Shown: positions 32,114 through 45,330 of the stretch, in pieces
How the letters are laid out: every line of letters begins with the position of its first letter
Position numbering within the stretch: position 1 is the first letter of the stretch
Assembly: GCA_021521415.1 (NCBI GenBank)
Contig: JAIQDT010001742.1
Coordinates: forward strand, 186,001 to 250,000
Reading direction: 5' to 3'
From: Bidens hawaiensis
Lineage: Eukaryota; Streptophyta; Magnoliopsida; Asterales; Asteraceae
Length of the DNA stretch: 64,000 nt
The notes under the pieces: generated by a model
Told to the model about the DNA's origin: nothing
What the model saw: the letters and a program-made list of their open reading frames with translations, nothing else
The model's database searches: none
Translations under genes and position numbers: made by a program

Positions 32114-33065
32114 TGTTGGGTTTTAACAAGATTATCAAAGTGATAAAATCCCTATTTTACCAAAAACGCAGCGGATATAAAAGTTTTAAATCTTGTTAAT
32201 ATGATATGTATAAAACCAATTTTAAACATGCAAAACCCAAACCCGGATCCAAATACGAATTACACACTATCAAATACATGCATGTCACTATAATTCCATG
32301 CATGTTACTACTACCTTTCAATATGACAAAACCGGGTGAAAGAGATGATGATTGAAAGGTAAGAACTTGAATATGGAAGCTCCTCAAGCTAGCATACCCC
32401 AAGCTTCAACAACACACCACTTCTAGCTAGGATTTGCACTTGAAATTTTCTTCTTCTTTTCTTATGTTTGATGAAAATACCCAAGAGAGGAAGAGAGAAA
32501 AGTTTACTTGGAAATTATGTGTGTTATGAAAAAATGAAAGAGAAAGACTTGGTTTTATTTAAAGGCATCTTTCTCTCCACCAATAATAACCATTACATGT
32601 CTCTACTCACCTTGCATGTCTCCACTCAAACATATAATAATATTACATTTGAAAGAGTTATTATCTTTTTCTTTTATAAAACTTTAAACATATATATATA
32701 TATATCCATACATATATACTTTTATAAGTTTATAACTTATAACTTATAAAACCTATTATATGTTAAGAGACATGCTTGGTTATTATTATTCACATATTGT
32801 TATTTAACCAACTTAAATAACACTATGTAATGTTCTTTCATAAAACATAAATCATCCATATGATTTGTTTATTACACAAGTACATTTTATTTAGAAACTC
32901 CTTTCCAAATAACTCAAGTGTTAATATTCATTTGTTATGATCACATCATATATGAACGAATATTATCGGTGTTTGTCTAGCTTGTTATTGGGTATGACCC
33001 GACTTGGATCATAACGTACTAGCCACATCAATTTAATATGTCTCTTGGGCAGACCGAGTCCAACA
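32114..33065 (-). repeat. 3' LTR of copia D
   Basis: On + TGTTGGGTTTTAACAAG to CGAGTCCAACA. Contains an AT microsatellite (about 32691-32705) whose length differs between the two LTRs. Confidence 0.95.
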
Positions 33066-33078
33066 ATCTCCCACTTGC
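33066..33078 (-). promoter_or_regulatory. Polypurine tract of copia D
   Basis: On - GCAAGTGGGAGAT directly before the LTR start TGTTGGAC, the classic plant copia arrangement. The stretch up to 33841 is non-coding 3' region of D. Confidence 0.9.
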
Positions 33079-33841
33079 ACAAGATACATAAAAGATTGAT
33101 GCAAGTAGCAAATACCGCCTAACTACGGTTTACTACCCCAAATACGTATGACGAAGTGCCATTCAATAACATCATCCCTTTCAAGTCCCATACTTGAAAA
33201 TGATTTAGGTGAAACTATCATTTATCCTTTTGCCACAAATGTCATGTTAAATCCAGAGACACAGAGTGATCATTCTCTGTTGATTTAACTTGTCAGGCCT
33301 TAGACATTTAACTCTCAACGAATAAGAGGGACAAATCCCATATTGACTATATACGTCTCTCACTATCACCTTGTACTATACTTGAGCTTAGCCTTATGTA
33401 CTGACATATTTCAGAGCAGCGAAGAACTAAGTCAAAGCATAATAGTCGATGAATATCAAGACCCAATATGTATCTCAGGTCGGAGGATACTATGAAGTTC
33501 GCCTTTACTCAAATTTACTTATGATCACAAATCCCAAGGATTCCATGCAGTAAAATTGAGAGCGGGTCAGTCCAATATTTATCCCATAAATATCTATGAA
33601 CCTTGGCAGCAACCCTTTGCTATATTCATACCTCATGAATATCTACCAATCCAAGTTCATAATAGTCTTACTTTCACATTTGTTCCCACAAATATGAACG
33701 ACTACGGACGTTTAGAATAATTCAAATTATTCACGGATTTAAACATACTAAAATAGAACATAACTCAAGAACATGACCATAACCAAAACCATATGATTGA
33801 GTTAAAATTAAATTGTTCCAATATCCAAATACAAATTTTGA

Positions 33842-36382
33842 TCAAATCCAATCACTAGAATATCGAAGTCCTAAGGCGCAAGTATGACTCTCGTGCTTCG
33901 TCCTTTCAAGGAGTTTCGTGAGTGGGTCCGCAATGTTTTGATCAGTGTGAACTTTGCGAATACATATCTTTCCCTTTTCAACTTCATCCCTTATGTAGTT
34001 GAATCTCCACTCAATGTGCCTAGTCTTTTGATGTGCGCGGGGTTCCTTGATTTTAGCAATCGCACCCTCGTTGTCACAAAAGATCTCTAGAGGGTCCTGA
34101 ATGGTACGAACCACTCCTAGATCGGCAATGAACTTTCTAATCTATGCAGCTTCTTGAGCTGCCAGGGAGGCGGCGATGTATTCAGATTCAGTGGTGGATA
34201 AAGCTACCACGTCTTGTTTTGCACTCTTCCATGAGACAGCACCACCATTGAGAATGAAAACGTATCCCGATTGTGATCGAGAATCATCTCGATCAGTTTG
34301 GAAACTCGCATCAGTGTAACCCTTTACAACGAGTTCCTCCTCACCAGAGCCATATATTAGAAACATATCCTTAGTCCTTCTAAGGTATTTCAATATGCTC
34401 TTAACAGCCATCCAATGGCTAGTTCCCGGATTTTGTTGGTATCGACTTGTCATGCTCAAGGCGCATGACACATCCGGTCTACTGCAAATCATGGCATACA
34501 TGATGGATCCTATAGCAGATGCATATGGGATACCACTCATTTTGTCTTGCTCATCCTTTGAGCTTGGACATTGAGAAGCACTCAACATCGTTCCTCTTTG
34601 AATAGGTACCAAACCTTTCTTAGAGTTTTCCATCTTGAACCTTTTCAAGATCTTGTCAATGTATGCACTTTGATTCAAACCTATCAACCGCCTTGATCTA
34701 TCCCTATAGATTCTTATTCCCAGAAAATAGGCGGCTTCACCAAGATCCTTTATGGAAAAACAGCTTCCAAGCCAGGCTTTCACACCTTCCAAGGTTGGAA
34801 TGTCATTTCCAAACAGTAATATGTCATCGACATATAATACCAGAAAGGTTATGATGCTCCCACTAGCTTTCTTATACACACAAGCTTCATCAGCGTTTTT
34901 GATGAATCCAAATTTCTTAACTTCATCATCAAAACGGTGATTCCAACTTCTGGATGCTTGTTTCAATCCATAGATTGATTTCTTCAACTTGCATACTTTG
35001 TTAGGATGTTGTGGATCGACAAAACCTTCAGGCTGAACCATATAAACATCTTCATTTAGATGTCCATTTAGAAAAGCAGTTTTGACATCCATTTGCCATA
35101 TCTCATAGTCATAATATGCGGCTATGGCAAACAATATCCTTATAAACTTTAGCATCGCCACGGGCGAGAAAGTTTCATCATAATCAACCCCTTGAGTTTG
35201 AGTGAAACCCTTTGCTACAAGTCTAGCTTTATAAGTATCCAAGTTTCCATGCATATCAGTTTTCTTCTTGAAAACCCACTTACTTCCAACCAGCTTGGAA
35301 TTTAGAGGTGGAGCAACCAAGTCCCATACTTGATTGTCATGCATGGATTGCATCTCAACATTCATGGCTTCTAGCCATTTGTCACAATCAGATTGCGACA
35401 TTGCATCTCGGTATGTGGTGGGTTCATCCGAATCAACCACGTAACATCCATCCATGAAAAATCCATATCTCTCAGGTGGGGTGCTAACTCTACCAGATTT
35501 GCGAATGTTTTGTGTGTTTTGATCAACCATTTGATCATCCTCAACAACCTCTTGTTGATTGCTAGTGTCAACCAAACGTGTATCGGCTTGTAGTTCTCGA
35601 TCCTCTTCGAGTTCTACAGTTCTATCAGTTCCTTCCATAAGGAACCTTCTTTCCAAGAACTTAGCCTTTCGAGCTATAAACACTTTATGCTCGCTTGGAT
35701 TGTAGAAATAATATCCCATCGAATCCGTGGGATATCCTACAAATATACACTTAGTGGATCGACATTCAAGTTTGTCAGGGGTGTAGATCTTAACATAAGC
35801 CTCACAACCCCATACCTTTAAATATGAAAATTTTGGAGCCTTTCCATGCCATATTTCAAAAGGTGTCCTATCCACTTTCTTGGTTGGTGCCATATTTAAA
35901 ATACGGGCAGCAGAGATCACAGCGAAACCCCAAAATGATAGAGGTAATGAGCTTCTAGCCATCATGGATCGAACCATGTCCAATAAAGTTCGATTCCTCC
36001 TTTCGGACACACCATTATGTTGTGGTGTTCCAGGTGGAGTAAGTTGTGAGACAATCCCACAACTCCTAAGATGTTCTAGAAACGCATCATTGAGGTATTC
36101 ACCTCCTCTATCGGAACGTAGTACTTTGATTGTTTTGTTGAGTTGATTTTGTACTTCATTTTGGAAGACTTTGAACATTTCAAAGGCCTCATTTTTGTGT
36201 CTTAACAAGAACACATACCCATAGCGACTATAATCGTCGGTAAAGGTAATGAAGTATCTTTCACCATTTCTTGTCATTGTCCTAAAAGGTCCACATACAT
36301 CCGAATGTATGATACCTAATAAGTCTTTCGCCCTTTCATTTGTTCCATTAAAGGGTTCTTTGGTCATCTTTCCCAATAACAA
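33842..36382 (-). pseudogene. Copia D integrase, reverse transcriptase and RNase H
   Basis: One 746-codon open frame (36382-34142), then a TAG where Trp is expected after AAQEAA, then 90 more codons to 33842 in the same frame. The integrase triad is complete: Asp28 (HSDV), Asp91 (RSDRGGEY) and Glu127 (HNGVSERRN), spacing D-35-E. RT has QMDVKTAFLNG, the LKKSIYGLKQASRSWN motif and YVDD at 517-520. RNase H has Asp in GYTDASFQTD, Glu in STTESEYIA and Asp in FCDNEGAIA after the TAG. It is joined to gag-protease by a one-base frameshift near 36375. The lineage within copia is not resolved. Confidence 0.9.
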
Positions 36383-37848
36383 GATTCACATTCATCAAAT
36401 GAATCAACATTTGATTTCAAAAGACCATTCTTTCGAAGTGTATGAATACGATTCTTGTTTATGTGACCAAGACGACAATGCCAAAGAAAAGTATTACTCA
36501 AATCCATTTTGAGTCTTTTGGTGTTAGCTTGGTACAACGAGTTATCAATGTATGAGTCATCATGAATTAATTCATAAATGCCATAAAACGGCATCGCTTT
36601 AAAATAAAAGACATTATCCATGAAAACATAAATACCATTATCAACAAACTTAAAGTCATAACCAGATTGTCTTAATACAGAAACAGAGATAATATTCCTA
36701 GTCAAACTAGGGGAATATAAAATGTTTTTCAAAACAATTTCCAAACCATTTGGAAGCTTTAAAACATAATCTCCTCGGGCTTGGACGTCAACCTTTGCTC
36801 CATTGCCCATGAAGAGACTTATATCTCCTTTCTTCACCTCGTTTATTCTTTTGAACCCCTGCAATGAATTGCATATGTGAGTTCCACATCCGGTATCCAA
36901 TACCCATGTGTTAGAAGTTATTATATTAAGATCAGTGTGAATCATGAAAGTTGTACCTGAGGTTTGCCCCGCATCCCTCTTAGCTTTCAACTCCTTGAGA
37001 TAGGTCGGACAGTTTCTCATCCAATGACCTATCTCACCATAACCAAAGCACGGATCCTCAGCGCTAACCTTTAGCTTCTTTGGTTTTGGCTCCGCCTTTG
37101 CCTTTCCCTTGAATCCCTTCTTGACTTGCCCTTTACCAACGGCAACCTTTGCTTTTGGTTCCGGGTGATGCCTTTTCTTTGAGCCACCCTCATTGATCGC
37201 AAGAACGGGTAAAACCTTTTTACCCATGCCGGCCTAGGCTGTCTTAAGCATTGCGTGAAGCTCACCAATGCTTTTGTCCCATCCATTCATGTTGTAGTTC
37301 ATGACGAATGTCTCAAACCTTTTAGTTAAGCCATTTAGGATTAAATCCGTGGCTAACTCTTTTGAGACGGGACAGTTAAGCCGTTCAAGCCGATCAATGT
37401 GGCTCTTCATCTTAAGTACATAAGATGAAACAGATTGGGTTTCTTCCATATGACATGCATGAAGCGCTCGAACCGTTTTGAATCGCTCAACCCGAGCTTG
37501 AGTAAGGAACATTTCCTTAAGTTGGGTTATCATGTCATACGCCCCATGATTCTCGAAATCCTTTTGGATCTCGGGAATCATTGTTCCCAACATGAGGCAA
37601 GAAACTTGCACCGAATCCTCGGTGTATTTTAACCAATCCGCATAGGCATCCAAGTTATTGACATCGGGTTCATCGGGAATAGGATCGTCTAAAATATAAG
37701 ACTTCTTTTCTTGCTTGAGAACAATTCTCAAGTTTCGATACCAATCCATGAAGTTGTTAAAGTTTAGACGATCCTTATCCAGAATGGATCTTAGTGATAG
37801 ATTATGCACGTGTGGGATAATTGCGTTCGGTGCGTTGTTTGCGGCCAT
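36364..37848 (-). pseudogene. Copia D gag and protease
   Basis: The - strand ATG at 37848 (MAANNAPNAIIPHV) opens gag, with FNNFMDWYRNLRIVLKQEKK and AYDMITQLKEMF typical of copia gag. A TAG at 37234-37236 interrupts it, probably CAG to TAG. The same frame then continues for 287 codons: a Lys-rich stretch, a zinc knuckle reading CFGYGEIGHWMRNC in which the second Cys is Tyr, and the protease WVLDTGCGTHICNS. The pre-integrase zinc domain follows (HCRLGHINKNRIHTL, CESC) before the frameshift. With the stop and the lost Cys, particle formation is doubtful. Confidence 0.88.
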
Positions 37849-39305
37849 CTAAAAGAATTTTAACAAAGTTCAAATTAGTATTTTTGATATTAATAAAATT
37901 TTAATCTTTAATACCCTTTATATGTCTCCAAGACAATTATTGATTAAAATCTAGAACCCAACGTTTCATTCAAATAGTAGTTAGGTGACCTTTATCCTAC
38001 TATTCGAATTAACAAGGTAGTCAACGTTTGACAATTGCAACCCTTTGCAACTTCTAGTTTTATGGGATCGGTTAAACATCATATGTTTAGTTGGTATGTT
38101 AAATCCTATCAACACCTTTGAACGCCATGTTAAGGTGATCCTATAGTCATTGTTTCAAATCAAGTCGTCCTACTTATACACACGTGTGAGTTTACTCATA
38201 CAAGTGGTTAGGTGATCCTAATGCCAAAAGTACTTGTAAAATCACCTTAAGATCACAAGTTTTCTTAAAAGTGCTTAGGTGATCCTAACTCACTTTCAAG
38301 TCTAAAAGTGACTTAAGTGTCGTATAAAAGGATGGTGTTTAACTTGTTTTTAAAAAGGGATTTTAGTTTTCTAAATTCTAGATTGGAAAACTATTTATTG
38401 TACCTTTCATTTGCATGCATTCAAATGTATGGTACTTAGTTGAAAAACCCATTTTCAAAGTTCCAATTAATAAAACCCATTTTTATTATGAAATCATTAG
38501 TTATTAATAAAACCAATTTTTATTACCTAACGATTTCTAAGGAACCAATTTTATGCTAGTTGATTTTAAGTTGTTAAGCAAACCATATTGCAAATAATAA
38601 GTAAATCAACCATGCAAGCATAAAATATACACAACCACAAGTTCATAACCATAGCCTCCTAATATTGACCACACTTGTTGACCGAAGACAAGTGTGTCAA
38701 AAAGTCTCTCCTAAGGGACCCAAAAGAACATGCACTTGTGTCGGTGAACTCCCACTTGATTCCGCATCCATATGCTCCAAGTGTTTACTCCCGGTGTTGT
38801 GGTCTTCATCATTTTATTTGGGCTTCCATACATGCATCTTCTTTTACATATCCTAATACATTTTTCTAGTAAAAGAAATACATCTAATCTACTTATTATT
38901 ACAAGCCATATGAATGAATAAATAGATTACAAACCCAAATAAATATTACAACCAAATCGAATGAACAAACAACCAACACAATCATTCAACTAAGCACAAG
39001 GTCATGGCTAGGTTATGAACATCTATTACACATCCAAATATGCAATAATACAAGACCAAAATGGTTCCCCTTTTTGCCTCAAAACTTTCGGCCAAAGATT
39101 AAGCAAACCGAAAGTTTTGGGTTTTGTCCAAACAAACTAAACAATCATCCAAATGACTTGGTTTTTTAAGATTACCACATGCATGTAAAGTATAACCTTG
39201 AAAAACCATGGGGTAACCAAAACCCCAAAAAGTTTCGGCCAAATGGTGAAACCCACCATAAACCCGAAAAATTTTGGGTCTAATGAAGCATGCATTCGTA
39301 TAAGC
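37849..39305 (-). other. Long 5' leader of copia D with a repeated TTAGGTGATCCTA motif
   Basis: 1.46 kb between PBS and gag with no supported gene. Four copies of TTAGGTGATCCTA or close variants occur on + at about 37981, 38132, 38209 and 38276. They may be RNA structure or packaging elements of the genomic RNA, which is a guess. Confidence 0.55.
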
Positions 39306-39319
39306 GGCTCTTAATGCCA
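39306..39319 (-). promoter_or_regulatory. Primer binding site of copia D
   Basis: On - TGGCATTAAGAGCC, one base after the LTR end AAACCCAACA. It resembles the initiator-Met type site of copia elements with several changes. Confidence 0.65.
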
Positions 39320-39320
39320 T

Positions 39321-40274
39321 TGTTGGGTTTTAACAAGATTATCAAAGTGATAAAATCCTTATTTTACCAAAAACGCAGTGGATATAAAAGTTTTAAATCT
39401 TGTTAATATGATATGTATAAAACCAATTTTAAACATGCAAAACCCAAACCCGGATCCAAATACGAATTACACACTATCAAATACATGCATATCACTATAA
39501 GTCCATGCATGTTACTACTACCTTTCAATATGACAAAACCGGGTGAAAGAGATGATGATTGAAAGGTAAGAACTTAAATATGGAAGCTCCTCAAGCTAGC
39601 ATACCCCAAGCTTCAACAACACACCACTTCTAGCTAGGATTTGCACTTGAAATTTTCTTCTTCTTTTCTTATGTTGGATGAAAATACCCAATAGAGGAAG
39701 AGAGAAAAGTTTACTTAGAAATTATGTGTGTTATGAAAAAATGAAAGAGAAAGACTTGGTTTTATTTAAAGGCATCTTTCTCTCCACCAATAATAACCAT
39801 TGCATGTCTCCACTCACCTTGCATGTCTCCACTCAAACATATAATAATATTACATTTGAAAGAGTTATTATCTTTTTCTTTTATAAAACTTTAAATATAT
39901 ATATATATATATATCCATACATATATTCTTTTATAAGTTTATAACTTATAACTTATAAAACCTATTATATGTTAAGAGACATGCTTGGTTATTATTATTC
40001 ACATATTGTTATTTAACCAACTTAAATAACACTATGTAATGTTCTTTCATAAAACATAAATCATCCATATGATTTGTTTATTACACAAGTACATTTTAAT
40101 TAGAAACCCCTTTCCAAATAACTCAAGTGTTAATATTCATTTGTTATGATCACATCATATATGAACGAATATTATCGGTGTTTGTCTAGCTTGTTATTGG
40201 GTGTGACCCGACTTGGATCATAACGTACTAGCCACATCAATTTAATATGTCTCTTGGGCAGACCAAGTCCAACA
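39321..40274 (-). repeat. 5' LTR of copia D
   Basis: On + TGTTGGGTTTTAACAAG to CAAGTCCAACA, followed by the GGTAG duplication. Confidence 0.95.
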
Positions 40275-41067
40275 GGTAGCAAAAAGACCCAAATACCCTT
40301 AAGTATTACCCGCGATTCAATCAGAAGTCCCTCTTAAGGCACTCGCGGGAAATATGGACCGCCCGCATAATTATTGGCGGAGGAAACACCCTCACAAGGC
40401 ATGCGGAAGCATCCTAGCACCTCAGAAGTCATCCGCGAGACGGAACATTCGTCCGCGTAAATAACCATGTGGTAATGCCCCGGGGCAGCTGTCATTAACC
40501 GGTAACATTCTAGAAGATCTACCAAGATGCTTTCTTGAGCAATACGTGATCCCTCAACCAACCAAAAAAGGACATCTGGCAAGGCCGTTATGACCGTGCA
40601 CATGGCCAGGGTTGTATACCATCCTATCATATGAACACACGTGTCCAGGTTGTTATACATGCACATGCAACGTATAAATTGAACCTATCATATGAGGACA
40701 CATGTCCAGGTGGTTATAAGAGCATCTTCAAAAGAGACAGCTGGCCCAATCACCTTCCCACACCCTTCGGCTATAAATACCTTCTCAATCATCACGAGGT
40801 ATTCATATACTTACTCCCATTGTACTCTCACTATTTACTTAAGTAATTTATCTTCGTTGGAATTGTATTTATTCTCACTCCGGAGGGTGGTTACGGGAAG
40901 ACCACCCTCTTGTCCTTCCCGTAACGAGCTCACGGTGTCTGTTTTGCAGGTTCACGTCACTGGTCTTTGGGTTTTAAGTTCATATAGTATTGGCAGTTAA
41001 CCGTATCCTACCCTGCAGATTCATTGGATCTAAGACCTGTCAAGGGGAGTAGATCCGTGTTTCTTCA
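40275..41067 (+). repeat. 5' LTR of element C, main part
   Basis: Continues the 16 bases at 32098-32113. It matches the 3' LTR 53264-54072 from GGTA-CAAAAAGACCC to GTGTTTCTTC. The TATA box CTATAAATAC is at 40771-40780. Confidence 0.9.
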
Positions 41068-41068
41068 A

Positions 41069-41084
41069 TGGCGCCATCTGTGAT
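41069..41084 (+). promoter_or_regulatory. Primer binding site of element C
   Basis: TGGCGCCATCTGTGAT, one base after the LTR end. Confidence 0.8.
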
Positions 41085-41125
41085 TTTGTTTGAACAATAA
41101 GAAATTTTTCCGTTCTCTTTACGAT

Positions 41126-42999
41126 ATGAATCAGTTACCTAAAGGGCCGACGGAGAACCAGGCGCAGTCTTCACGTGATCTCAATCCTGAAACACGTGAA
41201 GGAGCAACGTCTGTTTTTGCTCGAATCACGACCCATACTACACGAACCGATGTCGTAAACACCGGAGGTTTTACCTTAGGTGGTTCGACGGCTAGGGGAC
41301 TTTTTAATCAACAAGTAGGTGTTACCCCGGTAGACACCAGAAATGTTGTTACACCAACTACTGACTTGGGGCATGTTACAGCCCCAGGAGGTTCCAATCT
41401 AGGAGATTTGGAACGAATTATGAGAGATGCACACCGAACTCACTCAAAGTTAGGTTTGGGAGAAGATTCTGGTGATTCTGCTTTGAGAAAAACCCGTCAC
41501 CATATTTCCAGAACCGAAGGACTTTTGTCTCGGAACGAATGGCTTCGTATCCAACAAGACAATTTGAAAGCTGAGTATGAACGTAGGGTGCGGAACGAGC
41601 GTTTCCACGCTCGTATCCTAACGTATGATGATTCTCCCAGGAGATGTGTTTCTCCTCCCATAAGGGGAAGCCACATTCAATACAGTCAGCCATTGGAGCA
41701 AAATCTGGGTGAGATCCGGAGGTTACGTCCTCGTCCCCGCATAGACATGCGGATACCATCTTTTGAGGACGAATTAGACGGACATGATTCAATGTATCGT
41801 CCGGAAGGTAGTTATTATAGTGGGGATAGCCAACTCCCGTCGTACGGAGGGGCTAGTTACCTGAGACCAGTTATCCGCCATGCGGAGTACTACAGTAATG
41901 CCGAGCATGACTTTTCTAAACCATACCGTCCAGAATCTTTTGCAGAAAAGTCAAAGTTTATTTCAAGCATCGCGACAGCTCCATTTCCAATAAATGCAAA
42001 GATCCCAACATCCGTTGGAACGTATAATGGAATGACAGAACCCGACGATCATTTGCTGAGATTTGTGGCAGTTGGAGGAGTCAGTGGTTGAACTCTTCCA
42101 TATTGGTGCCACATGTTCGCATTGACATTCACAGGAGCTGCTCGAGAATGGTTTGAAAAATTACCAGGCGGATAGATTGGATGTTAGCAATTCAATTAGC
42201 AAAAGAAACATACCCGCGACCCCTCAGAAATATTGGATGTTACAAGGTGAAATAATGAGTCTATCGAAGACTTCATTACTCATTTTAATAACGAAAGCTT
42301 TAACATTGGTGGGGTCAGCGAGGATATGCTGAGGGGAGCATTCCACAAAAACGTTCATAGTGACGCTTTGATCATACTCTCACAGAGAGAGACGGAATGC
42401 CCGAGTCATGGGATGAAATTATGAAGGCGAAAAAGCTATTCGCAAGAACCGAGAAAACTTTAGGTTCCAGTAGTCAAAAGCAGTTACCAAGAGTCAAGTT
42501 CCAAACTCCGAGACCAAATCGACAGGCCAAGGGAACAATCTGGTCGAGACTACAGCCAACTTCAGAATCACCAAAGCAATTCGATGCAAGGTCCTTGATC
42601 GGCAACAAGGGTAAGCATAATTTATTATCTCGGTCCCCCAAGAGTTGGACCCCGTTATCAAATACTCCCTCAGAAATCCTCACTACTGAGAACTTGACAT
42701 TCAGAAAGCCTCAACCAATACCGAGGAAGCCATTTCTCGATAATAAAAAGCGTTGCTCATACCATAACGATATCGGACACAACACGAACGAGTGTGTGGC
42801 CCTTAGAAATGAAATTGAAGCAGCTGTTAAAAATGGTAAACTTGAGCATTTGGTTAAAGACACACGACCAGGGACTGGCAAGCCTCCCGCAAGGGATGGC
42901 CAGTGCCCAGCCAAGAGGCAAGTTAAGGATTTGAACGTCCACATGATTCAGGGTGGACAATGGGTTGGAGGTAAAAGAAGGGAATATTTAGATGAACAA
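41126..42999 (+). pseudogene. Gag of element C
   Basis: The ATG at 41126 (MNQLPKGPTENQ) opens 321 codons: a Thr/Gly-rich N-terminus, an Arg-rich middle (EYERRVRNERFH) and the start of the gag core (NAKIPTSVGTYNGMTEPDDH). The core is decayed between 42092 and 42396, where FTGAAREWFEKLPG can be seen in a shifted frame. It then opens again from 42397 with a Lys/Gln-rich region and the knuckle CSYHNDIGHNTNEC (about 42756-42797), Cys-x2-His-x4-His-x4-Cys as in element B. Structural protein of the particle, broken here. Confidence 0.8.
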
Positions 43000-43608
43000 T
43001 GGAAGAATGAGGCCGTGATTTTTCCTCGAATCAGGGGTGGAACATGTAATAAGAATCCGTTGATAATCACTGCTCTTTTCGGTCACTACCGATCGCAATA
43101 TGTGTTCTTTGACACCGACAGTACGTCTAACATCATGTACGAATAATGTTTCGAACAGTTAGATGAGGAAGACAAAGAAAGGTTGAAAATGCATGCGTGA
43201 GGGGTGATATCGTTTCCGGTAACACTCAGCGACGGAATTCTTTCAAGAACCGGGGAAGTTGAATTTTCGGTCCTGCCAGCAACTTCTAAACATGGCATCA
43301 TTCTAGGACGAGAGGCGATTGGTTACTTCAACGCCCACCCGTCCACAGCCCACGGTGCAGTAAGAGTCCCAACTCGCACCGGTGTGGCAATAATTCATGT
43401 TAATCGGCATTGCTTTGCAACTGAGAGTTCAAGATATGGAAAGGTCCCAAAGAAAACCTTAAGAACTGAGCCAGAAAAATGGGTTTTGAACAAAAAGTTC
43501 CCCGATCAAACAATCATGATTGGTCCTGCTATCTCCAAGATAGTAAGGACTTTTTTAAAGCAGCTATTGACCAAAAATTTGGATATCTTCGCCTGGCAGC
43601 GGACATAA
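43000..43608 (+). pseudogene. Protease of element C with altered active site
   Basis: The active site reads VFFDTDSTSNIMYE (about 43102-43143). The expected DTGS has Gly changed to Asp, and a TAA follows at 43144. The C-terminal part in a second open stretch (43204-43608) has VLPATSKHGIILGREAIGYF, where relatives have the ILGR motif. The frame then shifts into RT near 43600. Confidence 0.75.
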
Positions 43609-44400
43609 CTAGTGTCCCGCGGAGCATTGCTGAACATAAGGTAAGGGTGAACCCAATGTTTACCCCAATTGTCCAGAAAAAATGGAAGATGGGCCCAGAG
43701 AAAACGAAAGCTATGAATGAGCAAGTGCAAGATCTTCTTCATGCCGAGATTATCCGGGAAAGCAAGTATCAGACATGGGTAGCTAATCCAGTCATTGTTC
43801 CAAAGAGCAACCAAACGTGGCGGATGTGTATTGATTTTAAAGATCTAAACAAAGCGTGCCCAAAGGATTGCTATCCATTGCCAGAAATAGATATCAAGGT
43901 AGACGATGTGGCCCCGTTTAAGTTCAAATGCTACCTCGACGTCTATAAAGGCTACCACCAAATTCGCATGGCGGCTGATGACGAGGATAAGACAGCATTT
44001 CGCAAAGACCAGGGGACATTTTGTTATAAAATGATGCCCTTCGGAGTCGTGGGTGCCACATATCAGCGGTTAATGGATCAAGCGTTCAAAGATCAGATAG
44101 GTCAAAACTTGGAAGTTTATATGGATGACCTAGTAATAAAAAGCATTAAAGAAGATCAAATGTTAAAAGATATTGAATAGACCTTCAAAACACCAAGAAG
44201 TGTCAACATGAAGCTGAACCCGGCCAAATGTTCGTTTGGGATGGAAGAAGAAAAGTTCCTTAGAGTCCTAGTCATGGATGCGGGCTTCAAAGCCAATCCC
44301 AACAAAGTCCAAGCTATAGCCCGCATGCCTTCTCCTTCTTCCCTCAAAGAGGTTCACACACTTAATGGAAGACTCGTGGCATTAAACCAATTCTAAGCAA
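43609..44400 (+). pseudogene. Reverse transcriptase of element C
   Basis: Open to 44180: VQKKWKMGPEKTKAMNEQVQ, RMCIDFKDLNKACPKDCYPL, YLDVYKGYHQIRMAADDEDK, MMPFGVVGATYQRL and YMDD in EVYMDDLVIKS. A TAG at 44178 follows, then a shifted segment 44208-44396 with MKLNPAKCSFGMEEEKFL and the connection. Confidence 0.85.
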
Positions 44401-45330
44401 ATCATGCGACCATGTCTTACCCATTCGTGTCAACACTTAGAAATTTCCTCAAAAAGGCACATTTTAAGTGGACCGCGGAAGCTGAACAAGCATTCTTAGA
44501 GGTTAAGAAATGCTTAATGGAGTTGCCTACTCTAACAGCACCATACGCGGGTGAACCCTTGACACTGTATCTATCTGCTTCTAATATTGTCGGATCCGAA
44601 GACCAGATATTCAATGTTAGAAAAACTTGTCTTAGCACTGGTCTATGTAGCCCGATGACTCTGCGGATATTTCCAGGGACACCCCATAAATGTTCTGACC
44701 GGATACAAAATCAAGAATGTGTTGAGTAAACGAGAATTGTCCGGACAGTTGGCAAAGTGGGCCATTGAACTGGGCAAACATGCGATCGAGTATAAGCCCA
44801 GACCAACAACCAAGGGACAGGTGCTTTCGGACTTCGTCACTGAAGTCCCGCAGCACAAAGAGAAAGAATGTTTGATGGAACAACAACCCCAAGCACCTCC
44901 GGAACAAGGACAAGTTTGGTCATTGTTTACGGACGGAGCTTCAAGCAATGAAGGATCTGGTGCAGGCCTCAGGCTAGTCAACCTTGAGAGTCATGAGTTC
45001 ACATATGCCATAAAGTTAGACTTTAAAAGCACCAACAATGAGGCAGAGTACGAACCCTTTTTGGCGGGCCTGCGGATAGCTAACAAACTTGGGGTGAAAT
45101 ATTTGGAAGCACGGGTGGATTCCATGTTGATTGCGGGACAGATAAACGGAACATACGAAGCAAAAAAAGACATTATGGCTTCTTATCTCTCGCAAGCAAA
45201 GGACTTAATTCGCCAATTCTCCTCCTTTAACATTATCCATATCAAGAGGAGTGAGAATAAATCTGCGGACGCCCTTAGCAAATTAGCTTCAACAAATTTT
45301 GAGCACTTTGCTAAAGATATTCGCGTTGAA
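44401..45330 (+). pseudogene. RNase H and second RNase H of element C
   Basis: The first RNase H is partly decayed (FKWTAEAEQAFLEVKKCLME, frameshift near 44600). From 44719 one frame of 329 codons carries RELSGQLAKWAIELGKHAIE, then the Tat-type RNase H with Asp in SLFTDGASSN, Glu in NNEAEYEPFLAGL and Asp in ARVDSMLIAGQ, and ends in the spacer before integrase. Confidence 0.85.

Larger units (their letters stand above)
32114..40274 (-). mobile_element. Copia element D, full length, inserted in element C's 5' LTR
   Basis: On - it runs 5' LTR (40274-39321), PBS, gag, protease, integrase, RT, RNase H, PPT, 3' LTR (33065-32114). Integrase before RT is the copia order. A perfect GGTAG target duplication flanks it (32109-32113 and 40275-40279). 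LTRs (952 and 954 bp) differ at about 8 of the first 400 bases. It is the least decayed and most deeply nested element, so the youngest here. Confidence 0.95.

Noticed and set aside
34663..36512. Small + strand ORFs over the copia D pol region
   Set aside because: They lie opposite a long open pol frame with clear integrase, RT and RNase H motifs and encode nothing recognisable; shadows of the real gene.
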